NCBI RefSeq assembly: GCF_037975245.1
Contig: NC_092583.1
Span: 1,281,764-1,345,763, forward strand
DNA: 64,000 nucleotides
Reading direction: 5' to 3'
Source: Apostichopus japonicus
Lineage: Eukaryota; Echinodermata; Holothuroidea; Aspidochirotida; Stichopodidae
The translations under genes were made by a program, and so were the position numbers. The first letter of the stretch is position 1, and every line of letters starts with the position of its first letter. Positions 1-12,745 of the stretch are shown piece by piece. The notes below the pieces were generated by a model, which saw nothing but the letters and a program-made list of their open reading frames with translations, did no database searches and had not been told where the DNA came from.

Positions 1-1319
1 GACGAACAGGACAGGACGAACAGGCTTCGAAAGGTCATGAAATAGGATTTGATCAAAATAAACAGTGAGAATAGTTTATTATGATGATTACTAACAACTT
101 TGAAACGTGACAAGTTTCATATACATTAGAAATCGTTCACTCCATTTTCCCATCATTCTTCAGGACAAATTAAGAAGTTTGTTTATAATATACTTCATAA
201 TTAACCATTAAAACAGTGATGGAGAAAGTAAATGTTTCAGCTAACAGCGATATTAATTGTGATTAGCTCTCTGTTAATGAAACAATACGTGTCATATAAA
301 GCTATTAAATGGCGATGCTGTAAACACATAATCATATCGATAGTGTTCTTCGAGCTATAGTACCCTTTCGGGTCAGATCTGTTTGCTAAATTAGGCTTTC
401 GAATCAATTATTCATCCATGGCTGTTCGACATTTACGTATAGTTCTTCATTGTGTCTTAAATGATTACACGAACCCCCACCCCCTCACCCACCCCCCCCC
501 CCAAAAGTAAGAATAAGAATAATGATCATGGCACTGATTAAAGGGCGTTCTACCCGATATGTATAAAATAATCATGTTTTGGAACACAACAATATATTGT
601 AAAGAAAGCAAGGGAAACGAAAACCGGTAAGAGGTGTAGTTAAAAAGCAGTGAAATATGAAATAACCTTGTTAGAGGTTACAAAGTATTTGTTTGGAAAT
701 GACAGACGAATATAATAGGAAGTATAAGAGGATCACTCCACTAGTAAGTTGAGTGAATTTGGTGGGAAGAAAAAACTGTCATGTATTAGTTGCATTTTGT
801 AAGCATGCAATCGGATAGATGCAATTAGAACACTACAATTAACACAAATTGCACAAGGTAATTATAAAATATCCAAGGGTGTTTGGCTGAGTAAAATAAA
901 ATCGTACTATCGAGAGTACTCTGTCCCAATGCGACTACAAACAATATTACACAGCAATGAGCAAGGTGTGCATGATTGCCTTTGTATACGACTCTAGATT
1001 GGTGGGAGTTTCTGGTGGCTGGAAATGATTGCCTAGCAAATTGCTGCAAATTTTGTGTATCTGTTGGCGAATACCAAATTCTCATAGCATTTTGTAACGC
1101 GAAGATATCAATTTGTCAAAGTTGGTGATATTTTATTTTGAAACTGCATCTGGCAGGTTTACTTTACTACTAGGTGTGATCGAAGAGGGTTTACGAAGAG
1201 GATTGATCTGGAGAAGGTGGACGGGGGGGGGGGCAATTTACTATACTGTGACGTCATATTCACTATAGTGGCTGGACCTTGACTGAGAAGTCGACTAGAC
1301 GTTTTCAGATAAATTCTAA

Positions 1320-1435
1320 CTGTCTGTCTGCTTGCCTGTTTGTCCGTCTAATCTATCTGTCTGCATTTCGGTCTATCCATCCGTCCGATTGCTCTATCTA
1401 CCTGGCTGTCTGTCTTTCCATATGTCAGTCAAACT
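1320..1435 (+). repeat. degenerate tetranucleotide tract
   Basis: An imperfect run of CTGT, CTAT and CCGT words, a decayed tetranucleotide microsatellite. It recurs at the same place in the other units (near 6343-6458 and 12520-12635), and inverted in the palindrome spacer near 21595-21715. ORFs translated across it are artefacts. Confidence 0.7.
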
Positions 1436-2289
1436 GTCAAAATATATCTAAAAGCCTCAGTATGTACTCCATAATCAACAACTAACCGAGGATAAACATT
1501 TGTCACATGTATGATGTAGTAAGGTGGTTCAGAGACTTATGTAATTATCAGTCGTATGTATTGAACTTCAAACAGTGAGATCCCTAATATATGTTTTATA
1601 AATACACTTTTAGTTTACACAAACCTTGATTTTCCGTTGATTGGTTGATGATCACATCTGTCTCGGTGAGTCGAGTAAAGTCTGGTGTTCACGGATCCCG
1701 GGTATCTGGAGCGAATATACGATGCAACTCTCAATGAGTTTCTTTATATTGGCAATATGCTATACCAACCGGAGTCGACGTCACGAAATTTGCATAAAAT
1801 ATCAACCAATCACCGATGTCTTTGCAAAAGGGGGTGAGTGAGGGGGTGAGTGAGAGTATCACCAAAACTAAATCAATGATTTACAGTATACATGCACAAA
1901 GGAAAATAATATTCTACCAAAGAGTTGCATTTTCATGGAATTTAAGCCTAATACAGAGAACGTTGACAAATACGAACAAACTGAAACTAAACAGTCACTC
2001 ACGGAGTGATTGAGAGCCATTGTTGTTGTTTTTTTCAAAGTCAAATGAAAAAAAAATAACTCAAATGGACTAAAAAAAAAAACTCAAGAATGTTTATACA
2101 AAAAAATACAACAAAAAAACAAGCATGCAAAAGCCCGTGAGTATCTATAGTACTGTAGGCTATGCATGTACGAGTATTAAGAAAGGGAACTTTATAACTA
2201 GCTATAAAGATACGCAATGATACTTGGAAATAAAAATGTAGATCACCAAAACTAATCAATGATTTCCAAAATAAAATAAAACTGTTAGC

Positions 2290-3177
2290 AAACTGCTTAT
2301 CCACTAGAGAGCCTGTGTAGGAGAATGTGTAAAAGTAACTTGGCCTGACGTTTCGATCCTAGCAGGATCTTCTTCAAAGGCTAAATGACGAGTAACAGTA
2401 ACAGAAGGGACTAAAACACACACAGAATACAGAAAGAGCATGGTGAACACAAAGAGATACATGTAAGGGGATTAGTAGACAAGAGATGAAGAAAAGAATG
2501 AAAGAAACCAACAGGGGAAGAAGAGAGGTAGGAGATAAAACAGTGGAGGGACAAAGAGAGAATTAAGGGAATGGGGTAGGGAATAAACTGGAGGACAATG
2601 GAGAGTGCTTTGCGTTCATCTCTTGGAAGGTTGTAGTGTGTTCTGCGGAGAGGAGAGTTTGACTGGTTAGTCTCAGAGCTGACGACTTGTATGTAGGCTT
2701 CTAAAACAGGGACTCTGTTCTTAGGAGGCTTCCAAGAACTTTTCTGTAGAAGGGTTCCCGTTCAGAGGATCATCTAGGAATAACTCACGAAGGCGAATTC
2801 TGCGAAAGAAATGAGTAAGATCTTGGCTCAGTTCCGCTTGATCAAATGACGGAGGAGTAGGACAGAAGTTGAGTCCTTTGGAGAGAAGCCTAAGGTCTGC
2901 ACTGGTAAGAGTAGAAGAAGATAAGTTAACAACTGCAGTTGAGGATGGTGGTTCAGACTCAGGTGGAGTCTGGGGCCTTCTAAAACGGTTGCTGAAGCGG
3001 TACGTTTGCGTTTTATCTGAATATCAATCATTTTGTTATTTCTTCTTTCAGTGAGTTCAATGTTCTGCTGTGACAAACAAAAGTTAATATTGTTAGTGTA
3101 ATGAGTCCATTCGTCATCGGTGCAGCATGACTGTAATTCAAGCTTCAGCCTCAGGATATCATCGTTGAGGCTATCTA
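2290..3177 (-). mobile_element. Penelope-like element, N-terminal fragment plus terminal region
   Basis: Read on the minus strand, about 3060-2700 encodes peptide including LLSKGLNFCPTP and, further on, DLTHFFRRIRLREL. This resembles the conserved region that precedes the reverse transcriptase in Penelope-like elements. It runs directly into a terminal region (2592-2290) that is also present, inverted, at 3895-4095. The reverse transcriptase core is absent. Near 2344-2380 the minus strand has a GATCC/GGATC hairpin followed by GAAACGTC, the terminal motif typical of these elements. The reading frame is broken, so this is a dead fragment. Confidence 0.7.
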
Positions 3178-3809
3178 ATGACGATGTTTATGAGACGGAT
3201 GGAGGTGCTATGTAAGACTCGATCCAACCACAACATTCTCCTAACTTCAGATAGACTCCAACGAGCCGTCCCTGACAACCCCATCATCGCCTACAGACGA
3301 CCCCGCAACCTACGAGACCTTCTTGTGCGTGCGGCTGTTCCACCTCTAACTTCTAACCCTACACCCATTCAGCATGGTACTTTCAAATGTGATCGTACTT
3401 CGAGATGCATCATCTGCAGCCACCACATTGTTGAATCCAATTCTATCACCAGCCACAGCATATGCAACTCACACACAAGACTAAGGGTCACATCATTTGC
3501 ACAACCACTAATATCATATATCTGATCTCTTGTAGAGTTTGCGGCATCCAGTATGTTGGCGAAACCAAAACCACCCTCAAGAAGCGATTCTATGGTCACA
3601 GATCCTCAGTCAACACCATGAAGACTGAAACCCCAGTTGGAGAACACTTTAACCTTCCCAACCATACCATCAACGACATGTCCCTACAGGGGATTGAATC
3701 CTTAGGTAGCCGTCCTGACCTAGTACGAACCAGCAGAGAGAGGCTGTGGATGCAACGCCTTCGCACCATTCAACCTCATGGGCTCCATATTCAGGAAGGA
3801 CATGACTAA
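3178..3809 (+). pseudogene. Penelope-like GIY-YIG endonuclease, frameshifted
   Basis: Coding remnant inside the Penelope-like fragment. It keeps the conserved NLRDLLVRA segment, the C-x5-C-x2-C..H motif, the GIY-YIG strands, the catalytic-type Arg and the Glu. One frame change near 3470 separates the zinc-binding motif from the nuclease. The reverse transcriptase that should lie upstream is absent. It is unlikely to encode an active protein. The nuclease of intact relatives nicks target DNA for reverse transcription. Confidence 0.8.
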
Positions 3810-4095
3810 CTTTCTTCTGTTCCCCCATCCTTCTCCCCCTTGTCCCCCCCCCCTTCACTCCTCTTCTCATAGCTCACTTTCACTCTTTTTTCTCCACACC
3901 TTTCTGTATTTGTCCTTCTCCAGTTTATTCCCTACCCCATTCCCTTAATTCTCTCTTTGTCCCTCCACTGTTTTATCTCCTACCTCTCCTCTTCCCCTGT
4001 TGGTGTCTTTCGTTCTTCTGTCCATCTCTTGTCTACTAATCCCCTTATACCTATCTCTTTGTGTTCACCATGCTCATTCTGTATTCTGTATATGG
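3178..4095 (+). mobile_element. Penelope-like element, GIY-YIG end
   Basis: 3178-3809 encodes the C-terminal endonuclease region of a Penelope-like element in two overlapping frames. The first frame has FKCDRTSRCIICSHH, the cysteine/histidine motif that precedes the nuclease. The second has IIYLISC and QYVGET (the GIY and YIG strands), KKRFYGHRS with the expected Arg and His, and a downstream GEH. The frame changes near 3462-3480, so an indel breaks the ORF. 3810-4095 is C/T-rich 3' sequence ending in the terminal region shared with 2592-2401. It lies head-to-head with the minus-strand fragment, as expected from a 5' inversion during target-primed insertion. Confidence 0.85.
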
Positions 4096-7000
4096 ACATA
4101 TATATAACGGGGTGGTAAACCAAAGTGATTGTTCAGGAAATATATTTGTCGTCATGTGAAGGCCAAAAACAGGTCCTTCTGTAAACTTTCAAGTTACTTA
4201 TGTAGGCCAAAAATCAATGATCATGACATTTGTTTTTCAAATTTTTAGCATTCATGAACAGTATAGGCCTATAGTGCGTTCTGGTGTGAGTAGCAAAATT
4301 GTCTTCTTAATGTTCCCGTCATAGGTCTATTGGGAAATATTTCCACCCGTGGGAGACTTGATTAAGTCTAATATTTACTTGTTGTTAAGGCTTGCTATAT
4401 GTATATGGTTCGATGTCATTCTCCGCGTTTACTGTTTAAACGGATAAACCATTGTATGTTTTAACAGATTTAAGAGAAACACATAATGGCATCCTGGTGA
4501 GATTTTCAAGCATTTCTATTTAGCGTTACTAGTCGAGATATCGATAACTGATAACATGTGTAATGTCAGAGTTGCACATAGCTGGAAGTAAATTGTTTGT
4601 GTATCTTTATTTTTATTCTCCATTCTTTTGACGGTGGGTTCGGTTAGTGTTTCTACTTTACCTATGACCGCAGTGCGTAAATATGTAGCCCATGTTTGAA
4701 GCAAGGATAAATAGAATGTAAATTTCAAAGTAAAACATCAGAGAAATTTGTCAGACTAGTGTGCTTCCATATGACATTACACCTGTTTGCTTCAAAGTTC
4801 ACTTTGGGTACAATACTGTACGTGTCAACGTCAAATGCTGTTATGTCGAACACGTACAATTTAATTACGACATTTATGACAATCACATTATACCAATTAA
4901 CTAATAAATATCACAAAAACTGTGCATATCCATATTCCTGCAGGAATTACCAAACTTCTCGAACGGTCATCAGTCGAGCGAAAATGGTTCAGTTTATAGC
5001 CTTGGGGTTTCGTGCTCTGCCGGGGACGAACAGGACAGGACGAACAGGCTTCGAAAGGTCATGAAATAGGATTTGATCAAAATAAACAGTGAGAATAGTT
5101 TATTATGATGATTACTAACAACTTTGAAACGTGACAAGTTTCATATACATTAGAAATCGTTCACTCCATTTTCCCATCATTCTTCAGGACAAATTAAGAA
5201 GTTTGTTTATAATATACTTCATAATTAACCATTAAAACAGTGATGGAGAAAGTAAATGTTTCAGCTAACAGCGATATTAATTGTGATTAGCTCTCTGTTA
5301 ATGAAACAATACGTGTCATATAAAGCTATTAAATGGCGATGCTGTAAACACATAATCATATCGATAGTGTTCTTCGAGCTATAGTACCCTTTCGGGTCAG
5401 ATCTGTTTGCTAAATTAGGCTTTCGAATCAATTATTCATCCATGGCTGTTCGACATTTACGTATAGTTCTTCATTGTGTCTTAAATGATTACACGAACCC
5501 CCACCCCCTCACCCACCCCCCCAAAAGTAAGAATAAGAATAATGATCATGGCACTGATTAAAGGGCGTTCTACCCGATATGTATAAAATAATCATGTTTT
5601 GGAACACAACAATATATTGTAAAGAAAGCAAGGGAAACGAAAACCGGTAAGAGGTGTAGTTAAAAAGCAGTGAAATATGAAATAACCTTGTTAGAGGTTA
5701 CAAAGTATTTGTTTGGAAATGACAGACGAATATAATAGGAAGTATAAGAGGATCACTCCACTAGTAAGTTGAGTGAATTTGGTGGGAAGAAAAAACTGTC
5801 ATGTATTAGTTGCATTTTGTAAGCATGCAATCGGATAGATGCAATTAGAACACTACAATTAACACAAATTGCACAAGGTAATTATAAAATATCCAAGGGT
5901 GTTTGGCTGAGTAAAATAAAATCGTACTATCGAGAGTACTCTGTCCCAATGCGACTACAAACAATATTACACAGCAATGAGCAAGGTGTGCATGATTGCC
6001 TTTGTATACGACTCTAGATTGGTGGGAGTTTCTGGTGGCTGGAAATGATTGCCTAGCAAATTGCTGCAAATTTTGTGTATCTGTTGGCGAATACCAAATT
6101 CTCATAGCATTTTGTAACGCGAAGATATCAATTTGTCAAAGTTGGTGATATTTTATTTTGAAACTGCATCTGGCAGGTTTACTTTACTACTAGGTGTGAT
6201 CGAAGAGGGTTTACGAAGAGGATTGATCTGGAGAAGGTGGACGGGGGGGGGGGGGGCAATTTACTATACTGTGACGTCATATTCACTATAGTGGCTGGAC
6301 CTTGACTGAGAAGTCGACTAGACGTTTTCAGATAAATTCTAACTGTCTGTCTGCTTGCCTGTTTGTCCGTCTAATCTATCTGTCTGCATTTCGGTCTATC
6401 CATCCGTCCGATTGCTCTATCTACCTGGCTGTCTGTCTTTCCATATGTCAGTCAAACTGTCAAAATATATCTAAAAGCCTCAGTATGTACTCCATAATCA
6501 ACAACTAACCGAGGATAAACATTTGTCACATGTATGATGTAGTAAGGTGGTTCAGAGACTTATGTAATTATCAGTCGTATGTATTGAACTTCAAACAGTG
6601 AGATCCCTAATATATGTTTTATAAATACACTTTTAGTTTACACAAACCTTGATTTTCCGTTGATTGGTTGATGATCACATCTGTCTCGGTGAGTCGAGTA
6701 AAGTCTGGTGTTCACGGATCCCGGGTATCTGGAGCGAATATACGATGCAACTCTCAATGAGTTTCTTTATATTGGCAATATGCTATACCAACCGGAGTCG
6801 ACGTCACGAAATTTGCATAAAATATCAACCAATCACCGATGTCTTTGCAAAAGGGGGTGAGTGAGGGGGTGAGTGAGAGTATCACCAAAACTAAATCAAT
6901 GATTTACAGTATACATGCACAAAGGAAAATAATATTCTACCAAAGAGTTGCATTTTCATGGAATTTAAGCCTAATACAGAGAACGTTGACAAATACGAAC

Positions 7001-7312
7001 AAACTGAAACTAAACAGTCACTCACGGAGTGATTGAGAGCCATTGTTGTTGTTTTTTTCAAAGTCAAATGAAAAAAAAATAACTCAAATGGACTAAAAAA
7101 AAAAACTCAAGAATGTTTATACAAAAAAATACAACAAAAAAACAAGCATGCAAAAGCCCGTGAGTATCTATAGTACTGTAGGCTATGCATGTACGAGTAT
7201 TAAGAAAGGGAACTTTATAACTAGCTATAAAGATACGCAATGATACTTGGAAATAAAAATGTAGATCACCAAAACTAATCAATGATTTCCAAAATAAAAT
7301 AAAACTGTTAGC

Positions 7313-8200
7313 AAACTGCTTATCCACTAGAGAGCCTGTGTAGGAGAATGTGTAAAAGTAACTTGGCCTGACGTTTCGATCCTAGCAGGATCTTCTTCAA
7401 AGGCTAAATGACGAGTAACAGTAACAGAAGGGACTAAAACACACACAGAATACAGAAAGAGCATGGTGAACACAAAGAGATACATGTAAGGGGATTAGTA
7501 GACAAGAGATGAAGAAAAGAATGAAAGAAACCAACAGGGGAAGAAGAGAGGTAGGAGATAAAACAGTGGAGGGACAAAGAGAGAATTAAGGGAATGGGGT
7601 AGGGAATAAACTGGAGGACAATGGAGAGTGCTTTGCGTTCATCTCTTGGAAGGTTGTAGTGTGTTCTGCGGAGAGGAGAGTTTGACTGGTTAGTCTCAGA
7701 GCTGACGACTTGTATGTAGGCTTCTAAAACAGGGACTCTGTTCTTAGGAGGCTTCCAAGAACTTTTCTGTAGAAGGGTTCCCGTTCAGAGGATCATCTAG
7801 GAATAACTCACGAAGGCGAATTCTGCGAAAGAAATGAGTAAGATCTTGGCTCAGTTCCGCTTGATCAAATGACGGAGGAGTAGGACAGAAGTTGAGTCCT
7901 TTGGAGAGAAGCCTAAGGTCTGCACTGGTAAGAGTAGAAGAAGATAAGTTAACAACTGCAGTTGAGGATGGTGGTTCAGACTCAGGTGGAGTCTGGGGCC
8001 TTCTAAAACGGTTGCTGAAGCGGTACGTTTGCGTTTTATCTGAATATCAATCATTTTGTTATTTCTTCTTTCAGTGAGTTCAATGTTCTGCTGTGACAAA
8101 CAAAAGTTAATATTGTTAGTGTAATGAGTCCATTCGTCATCGGTGCAGCATGACTGTAATTCAAGCTTCAGCCTCAGGATATCATCGTTGAGGCTATCTA
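7313..8200 (-). mobile_element. Penelope-like N-terminal fragment, second unit
   Basis: Copy of the 2290-3177 fragment in the second tandem unit, essentially identical, including the hairpin plus GAAACGTC motif at about 7367-7403 (minus). Confidence 0.7.
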
Positions 8201-8832
8201 ATGACGATGTTTATGAGACGGATGGAGGTGCTATGTAAGACTCGATCCAACCACAACATTCTCCTCACTTCAGATAGACTCCAACGAGCCGTCCCTGACA
8301 ACCCCATCATCGCCTACAGACGACCCCGCAACCTACGAGACCTTCTTGTGCGTGCGGCTGTTCCACCTCTAACTTCTAACCCTACACCCATTCAGCATGG
8401 TACTTTCAAATGTGATCGTACTTCGAGATGCATCATCTGCAGCCACCACATTGTTGAATCCAATTCTATCACCAGCCACAGCATATGCAACTCACACACA
8501 AGACTAAGGGTCACATCATTTGCACAACCACTAATGTCATATATCTGATCTCTTGTAGAGTTTGCGGCATCCAGTATGTTGGCGAAACCAAAACCACCCT
8601 CAAGAAGCGATTCTATGGTCACAGATCCTCAGTCAACACCATGAAGACTGAAACCCCAGTTGGAGAACACTTTAACCTTCCCAACCATACCATCAACGAC
8701 ATGTCCCTACAGGGGATTGAATCCTTAGGTAGCCGTCCTGACCTAGTACGAACCAGCAGAGAGAGGCTGTGGATGCAACGCCTTCGCACCATTCAACCTC
8801 ATGGGCTCCATATTCAGGAAGGACATGACTAA
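8201..8832 (+). pseudogene. Penelope-like GIY-YIG endonuclease, second copy
   Basis: Same broken endonuclease as 3178-3809. The frame change is shared by both copies, so it predates the unit duplication. Confidence 0.8.
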
Positions 8833-9118
8833 CTTTCTTCTGTTCCCCCATCCTTCTCCCCCTTGTCCCCCCCCCTTCACTCCTCTTCTCATAGCTCACT
8901 TTCACTCTTTTTTCTCCACACCTTTCTGTATTTGTCCTTCTCCAGTTTATTCCCTACCCCATTCCCTTAATTCTCTCTTTGTCCCTCCACTGTTTTATCT
9001 CCTACCTCTCCTCTTCCCCTGTTGGTGTCTTTCGTTCTTCTGTCCATCTCTTGTCTACTAATCCCCTTATACCTATCTCTTTGTGTTCACCATGCTCATT
9101 CTGTATTCTGTATATGGA
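8201..9118 (+). mobile_element. Penelope-like GIY-YIG fragment, second unit
   Basis: Copy of the 3178-4095 fragment in the second tandem unit. It has the same frameshift between the cysteine motif and the GIY-YIG domain. One substitution changes the residue before IYLISC from Ile to Val. The poly-C run near 8868 differs in length. Confidence 0.85.
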
Positions 9119-10046
9119 CATATATATAACGGGGTGGTAAACCAAAGTGATTGTTCAGGAAATATATTTGTCGTCATGTGAAGGCCAAAAACAGGTCCTT
9201 CTGTAAACTTTCAAGTTACTTATGTAGGCCAAAAATCAATGATCATGACATTTGTTTTTCAAATTTTTAGCATTCATGAACAGTATAGGCCTATAGTGCG
9301 TTCTGGTGTGAGTAGCAAAATTGTCTTCTTAATGTTCCCGTCATAGGTCTATTGGGAAATATTTCCACCCGTGGGAGACTTGATTAAGTCTAATATTTAC
9401 TTGTTGTTAAGGCTTGCTATATGTATATGGTTCGATGTCATTCTCCGCGTTTACTGTTTAAACGGATAAACCATTGTATGTTTTAACAGATTTAAGAGAA
9501 ACACATAATGGCATCCTGGTGAGATTTTCAAGCATTTCTATTTAGCGTTACTAGTCGAGATATCGATAACTGATAACATGTGTAATGTCAGAGTTGCACA
9601 TAGCTGGAAGTAAATTGTTTGTGTATCTTTATTTTTATTCTCCATTCTTTTGACGGTGGGTTCGGTTAGTGTTTCTACTTTACCTATGACCGCAGTGCGT
9701 AAATATGTAGCCCATGTTTGAAGCAAGGATAAATAGAATGTAAATTTCAAAGTAAAACATCAGAGAAATTTGTCAGACTAGTGTGCTTCCATATGACATT
9801 ACACCTGTTTGCTTCAAAGTTCACTTTGGGTACAATACTGTACGTGTCAACGTCAAATGCTGTTATGTCGAACACGTACAATTTAATTACGACATTTATG
9901 ACAATCACATTATACCAATTAACTAATAAATATCACAAAAACTGTGCATATCCATATTCCTGCAGGAATTACCAAACTTCTCGAACGGTCATCAGTCGAG
10001 CGAAAATGGTTCAGTTTATAGCCTTGGGGTTTCGTGCTCTGCCGGG

Positions 10047-12745
10047 GACGAACAGGACAGGACGAACAGGCTTCGAAAGGTCATGAAATAGGATTTGATC
10101 AAAATAAACAGTGAGAATAGTTTATTATGATGATTACTAACAACTTTGAAACGTGACAAGTTTCATATACATTAGAAATCGTTCACTCCATTTTCCCATC
10201 ATTCTTCAGGACAAATTAAGAAGTTTGTTTATAATATACTTCATAATTAACCATTAAAACAGTGATGGAGAAAGTAAATGTTTCAGCTAACAGCGATATT
10301 AATTGTGATTAGCTCTCTGTTAATGAAACAATACGTGTCATATAAAGCTATTAAATGGCGATGCTGTAAACACATAATCATATCGATAGTGTTCTTCGAG
10401 CTATAGTACCCTTTCGGGTCAGATCTGTTTGCTAAATTAGGCTTTCGAATCAATTATTCATCCATGGCTGTTCGACATTTACGTATAGTTCTTCATTGTG
10501 TCTTAAATGATTACACGAACCCCCACCCCCTCACCCACCCCCCCCCCCAAAAAGTAAGAATAAGAATAATGATCATGGCACTGATTAAAGGGCGTTCTAC
10601 CCGATATGTATAAAATAATCATGTTTTGGAACACAACAATATATTGTAAAGAAAGCAAGGGAAACGAAAACCGGTAAGAGGTGTAGTTAAAAAGCAGTGA
10701 AATATGAAATAACCTTGTTAGAGGTTACAAAGTATTTGTTTGGAAATGACAGACGAATATAATAGGAAGTATAAGAGTAGTAAAGAACCTTGCATCTATG
10801 TCTTCAAATCAGAATGGTCACATCAAATATGTTTAACCTGCCACACAATTAACACAATAAAAAGCGGAATCTTCTGAAAATTAAACCAACAAAGTGACGA
10901 TCATTTTATAGTTACAGTAATGTACTCAGACGCATAGGAAGTATTTCCGATGATTGCGTACACTTTTATCGGCTGGGGGTACAATGATGTGGCATTTTCA
11001 GACAGTTGTTGACCTCTGCGAGATATATTGAAACAAATAAATATATGTCAGTATAAGGAAGTATTCTACTATCTGTGGAAACCACATCTCAGAGTCTTTG
11101 TAGGTCCAGGAGGCGAACCACAACCCCCTTAATCCGCTGCAACGTTTCTGAGACTTCCACTTATTCTCTTGTTGCAAGTTTAAAGCAAGACAATACTTGT
11201 ATAGCGTAGTCTGCATGACATGCCTAAGTCAGTGGTATTTGTTATACATAGGCTAGTGTTAAATCTATGGGGGTTCGAGCGTTACTAAGTTTGTTATTGT
11301 TTATTATATAGTGAACCCAGTCGAGTCTTCTTCTAGTGGATCAGTGCCATGGCTGTTGTTGTGGTACAATTGTCATGAATAGCAACAAAAAAAGGTCGAC
11401 ATTATACAGGTGATCACAATGACAGAGTTTTGTTTTCTATCTATGTCTTGAGTCTACAGAGAAGAATTAACTCTGTGTGCGGCCATCTAAGCCCTGTTGG
11501 GCTTTCTAAAGACAGTTGTGATATTTTAACTTTCACTTCTCTGATAGTGACTTAAAAGCGCAAAATAAATCTCAGAGAGGAATTAATTTTCAATGAAAAT
11601 GTATTTGAAACTGTAGCATTTGAGATATTATCTGATTTTGTTTTAAATACTCCGATTTCCTGTGCCCTGTTGCTCCCCCGCCACCCCAACCACTTCACCT
11701 TGCGGACGCCCATGCAAGCCCTTCTCTGATACCAGTTTTAGAATTGCTTAACTGATCACGTTAACGTAATGAAGAAACATTGATTATATCAGACACGTTC
11801 GAAGAACGCCAACAAACTTTACAACTGCATAATCATGTGGTTGACACCTCCACATGGCAATGTATTGAAACAACATGTTTGGCCACTACACATTTTGGTC
11901 ACTAGACACTTTTCCACTATCCAAGGAGTCTTCTCCATCGATTTCGTTTGACACCATTTTAAACAACAAGCCCGTCTCCTTTAAAAGCTTTCCCACTTCT
12001 CTGATTTCTCTCAATATCGCGGAGAAAGCGTTGGGATCTATCTTCTTTGCATGTAAGATATTATAAAATATCCAAGGGTGTTTGGCTGAGTAAAATAAAA
12101 TCGTACTATCGAGAGTACTCTGTCCCAATGCGACTACAAACAATATTACACAGCAATGAGCAAGGTGTGCATGATTGCCTTTGTATACGACTCTAGATTG
12201 GTGGGAGTTTCTGGTGGCTGGAAATGATTGCCTAGCAAATTGCTGCAAATTTTGTGTATCTGTTGGCGAACACCAAATTCTCATAGCATTTTGTAACGCG
12301 AAGATATCAATTTGTCAAAGTTGGTGATATTTTATTTTGAAACTGCATCTGGCAGGTTTACTTTACAACTAGGTGTGATCGGAGAGGGTTTACGAAGAGG
12401 ATTGATCTGGAGAAGGTGGACGGGGGGGGGGGCAATATTCTATACTTTGACGTCATATTCACTATAGTGGCTGGACCTTGACTGAGAAGTCGACTAGACG
12501 TTTTCAGATAAATTCTAACTGTCTGTCTGCTTGCCTGTTTGTCCGTCTAATCTATCTGTCTGCATTTCGGTCTATCCATCCGTCCGATTCTTCTATCTAC
12601 CTGGCTGTCTGTCTTTCCATATGTCAGTCAAACTGTCAAAATATATCTAAAAGCCTCAGTATGTACTCCATAATCAACAACTAACCGAGGATAAACATTT
12701 CTTTCATGTATGATGTAGTAAACTTATACGTAATTATCAGCCGGG
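10047..12745 (+). repeat. 5-kb unit, copy 3, rearranged
   Basis: Composite copy. 10047-10773 matches the first ~730 bases of the unit. 10774-11290 is a segment (call it V) absent from copies 1 and 2 but shared with copy 4. 11291-11885 is seen once only. 11886-12062 is the C-terminal fragment of a gene relative. 12063-12745 returns to unit positions about 864-1550. The Penelope-like part of the unit is missing. 11291-11885 holds no feature I recognise. Confidence 0.85.
11886..12062 (-). pseudogene. C-terminal fragment of the 19763-20572 protein family
   Basis: Minus-strand frame encodes a stretch including SAILREIREVGKLLKETGLL, which aligns with ESILESIKETEKLLKATGAL in the intact relative at 19763-20572. 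The frame ends at a stop at 11886. On its 5' side it is cut at 12062 by unit sequence, so the rest of the gene is missing here. The probable N-terminal counterpart lies at 14026-14535 beyond unit copy 4. About 30 residues between the two parts are not seen. Confidence 0.7.

Larger units (their letters stand above)
1..5024 (+). repeat. 5-kb tandem unit, copy 1
   Basis: First copy of a directly repeated ~5.02 kb unit. The opening bases GACGAACAGGACAGGACGAA recur at 5025, 10047 and 12746. Copies 1 and 2 differ only by a few substitutions that I could find (for example near 3246 and 3511) and by the lengths of poly-C and poly-G runs. The unit holds a degenerate tetranucleotide tract and two Penelope-like fragments but no convincing host gene. 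Small ORFs in it are conserved only because the DNA is nearly identical. The true left edge may lie outside the window. Confidence 0.93.
5025..10046 (+). repeat. 5-kb tandem unit, copy 2
   Basis: Second full copy, offset about 5023 bases from copy 1. The near absence of substitutions means either a very recent duplication or ongoing homogenisation, or an assembly duplication of one locus or two haplotypes. The junction with the next copy has the same CCGGGGACGAACAGG sequence as the junction between copies 1 and 2. Confidence 0.93.

Noticed and set aside
1641-2304. Small ORFs conserved between units 1 and 2
   Set aside because: The whole unit is nearly identical DNA, so conservation of these frames says nothing about coding.
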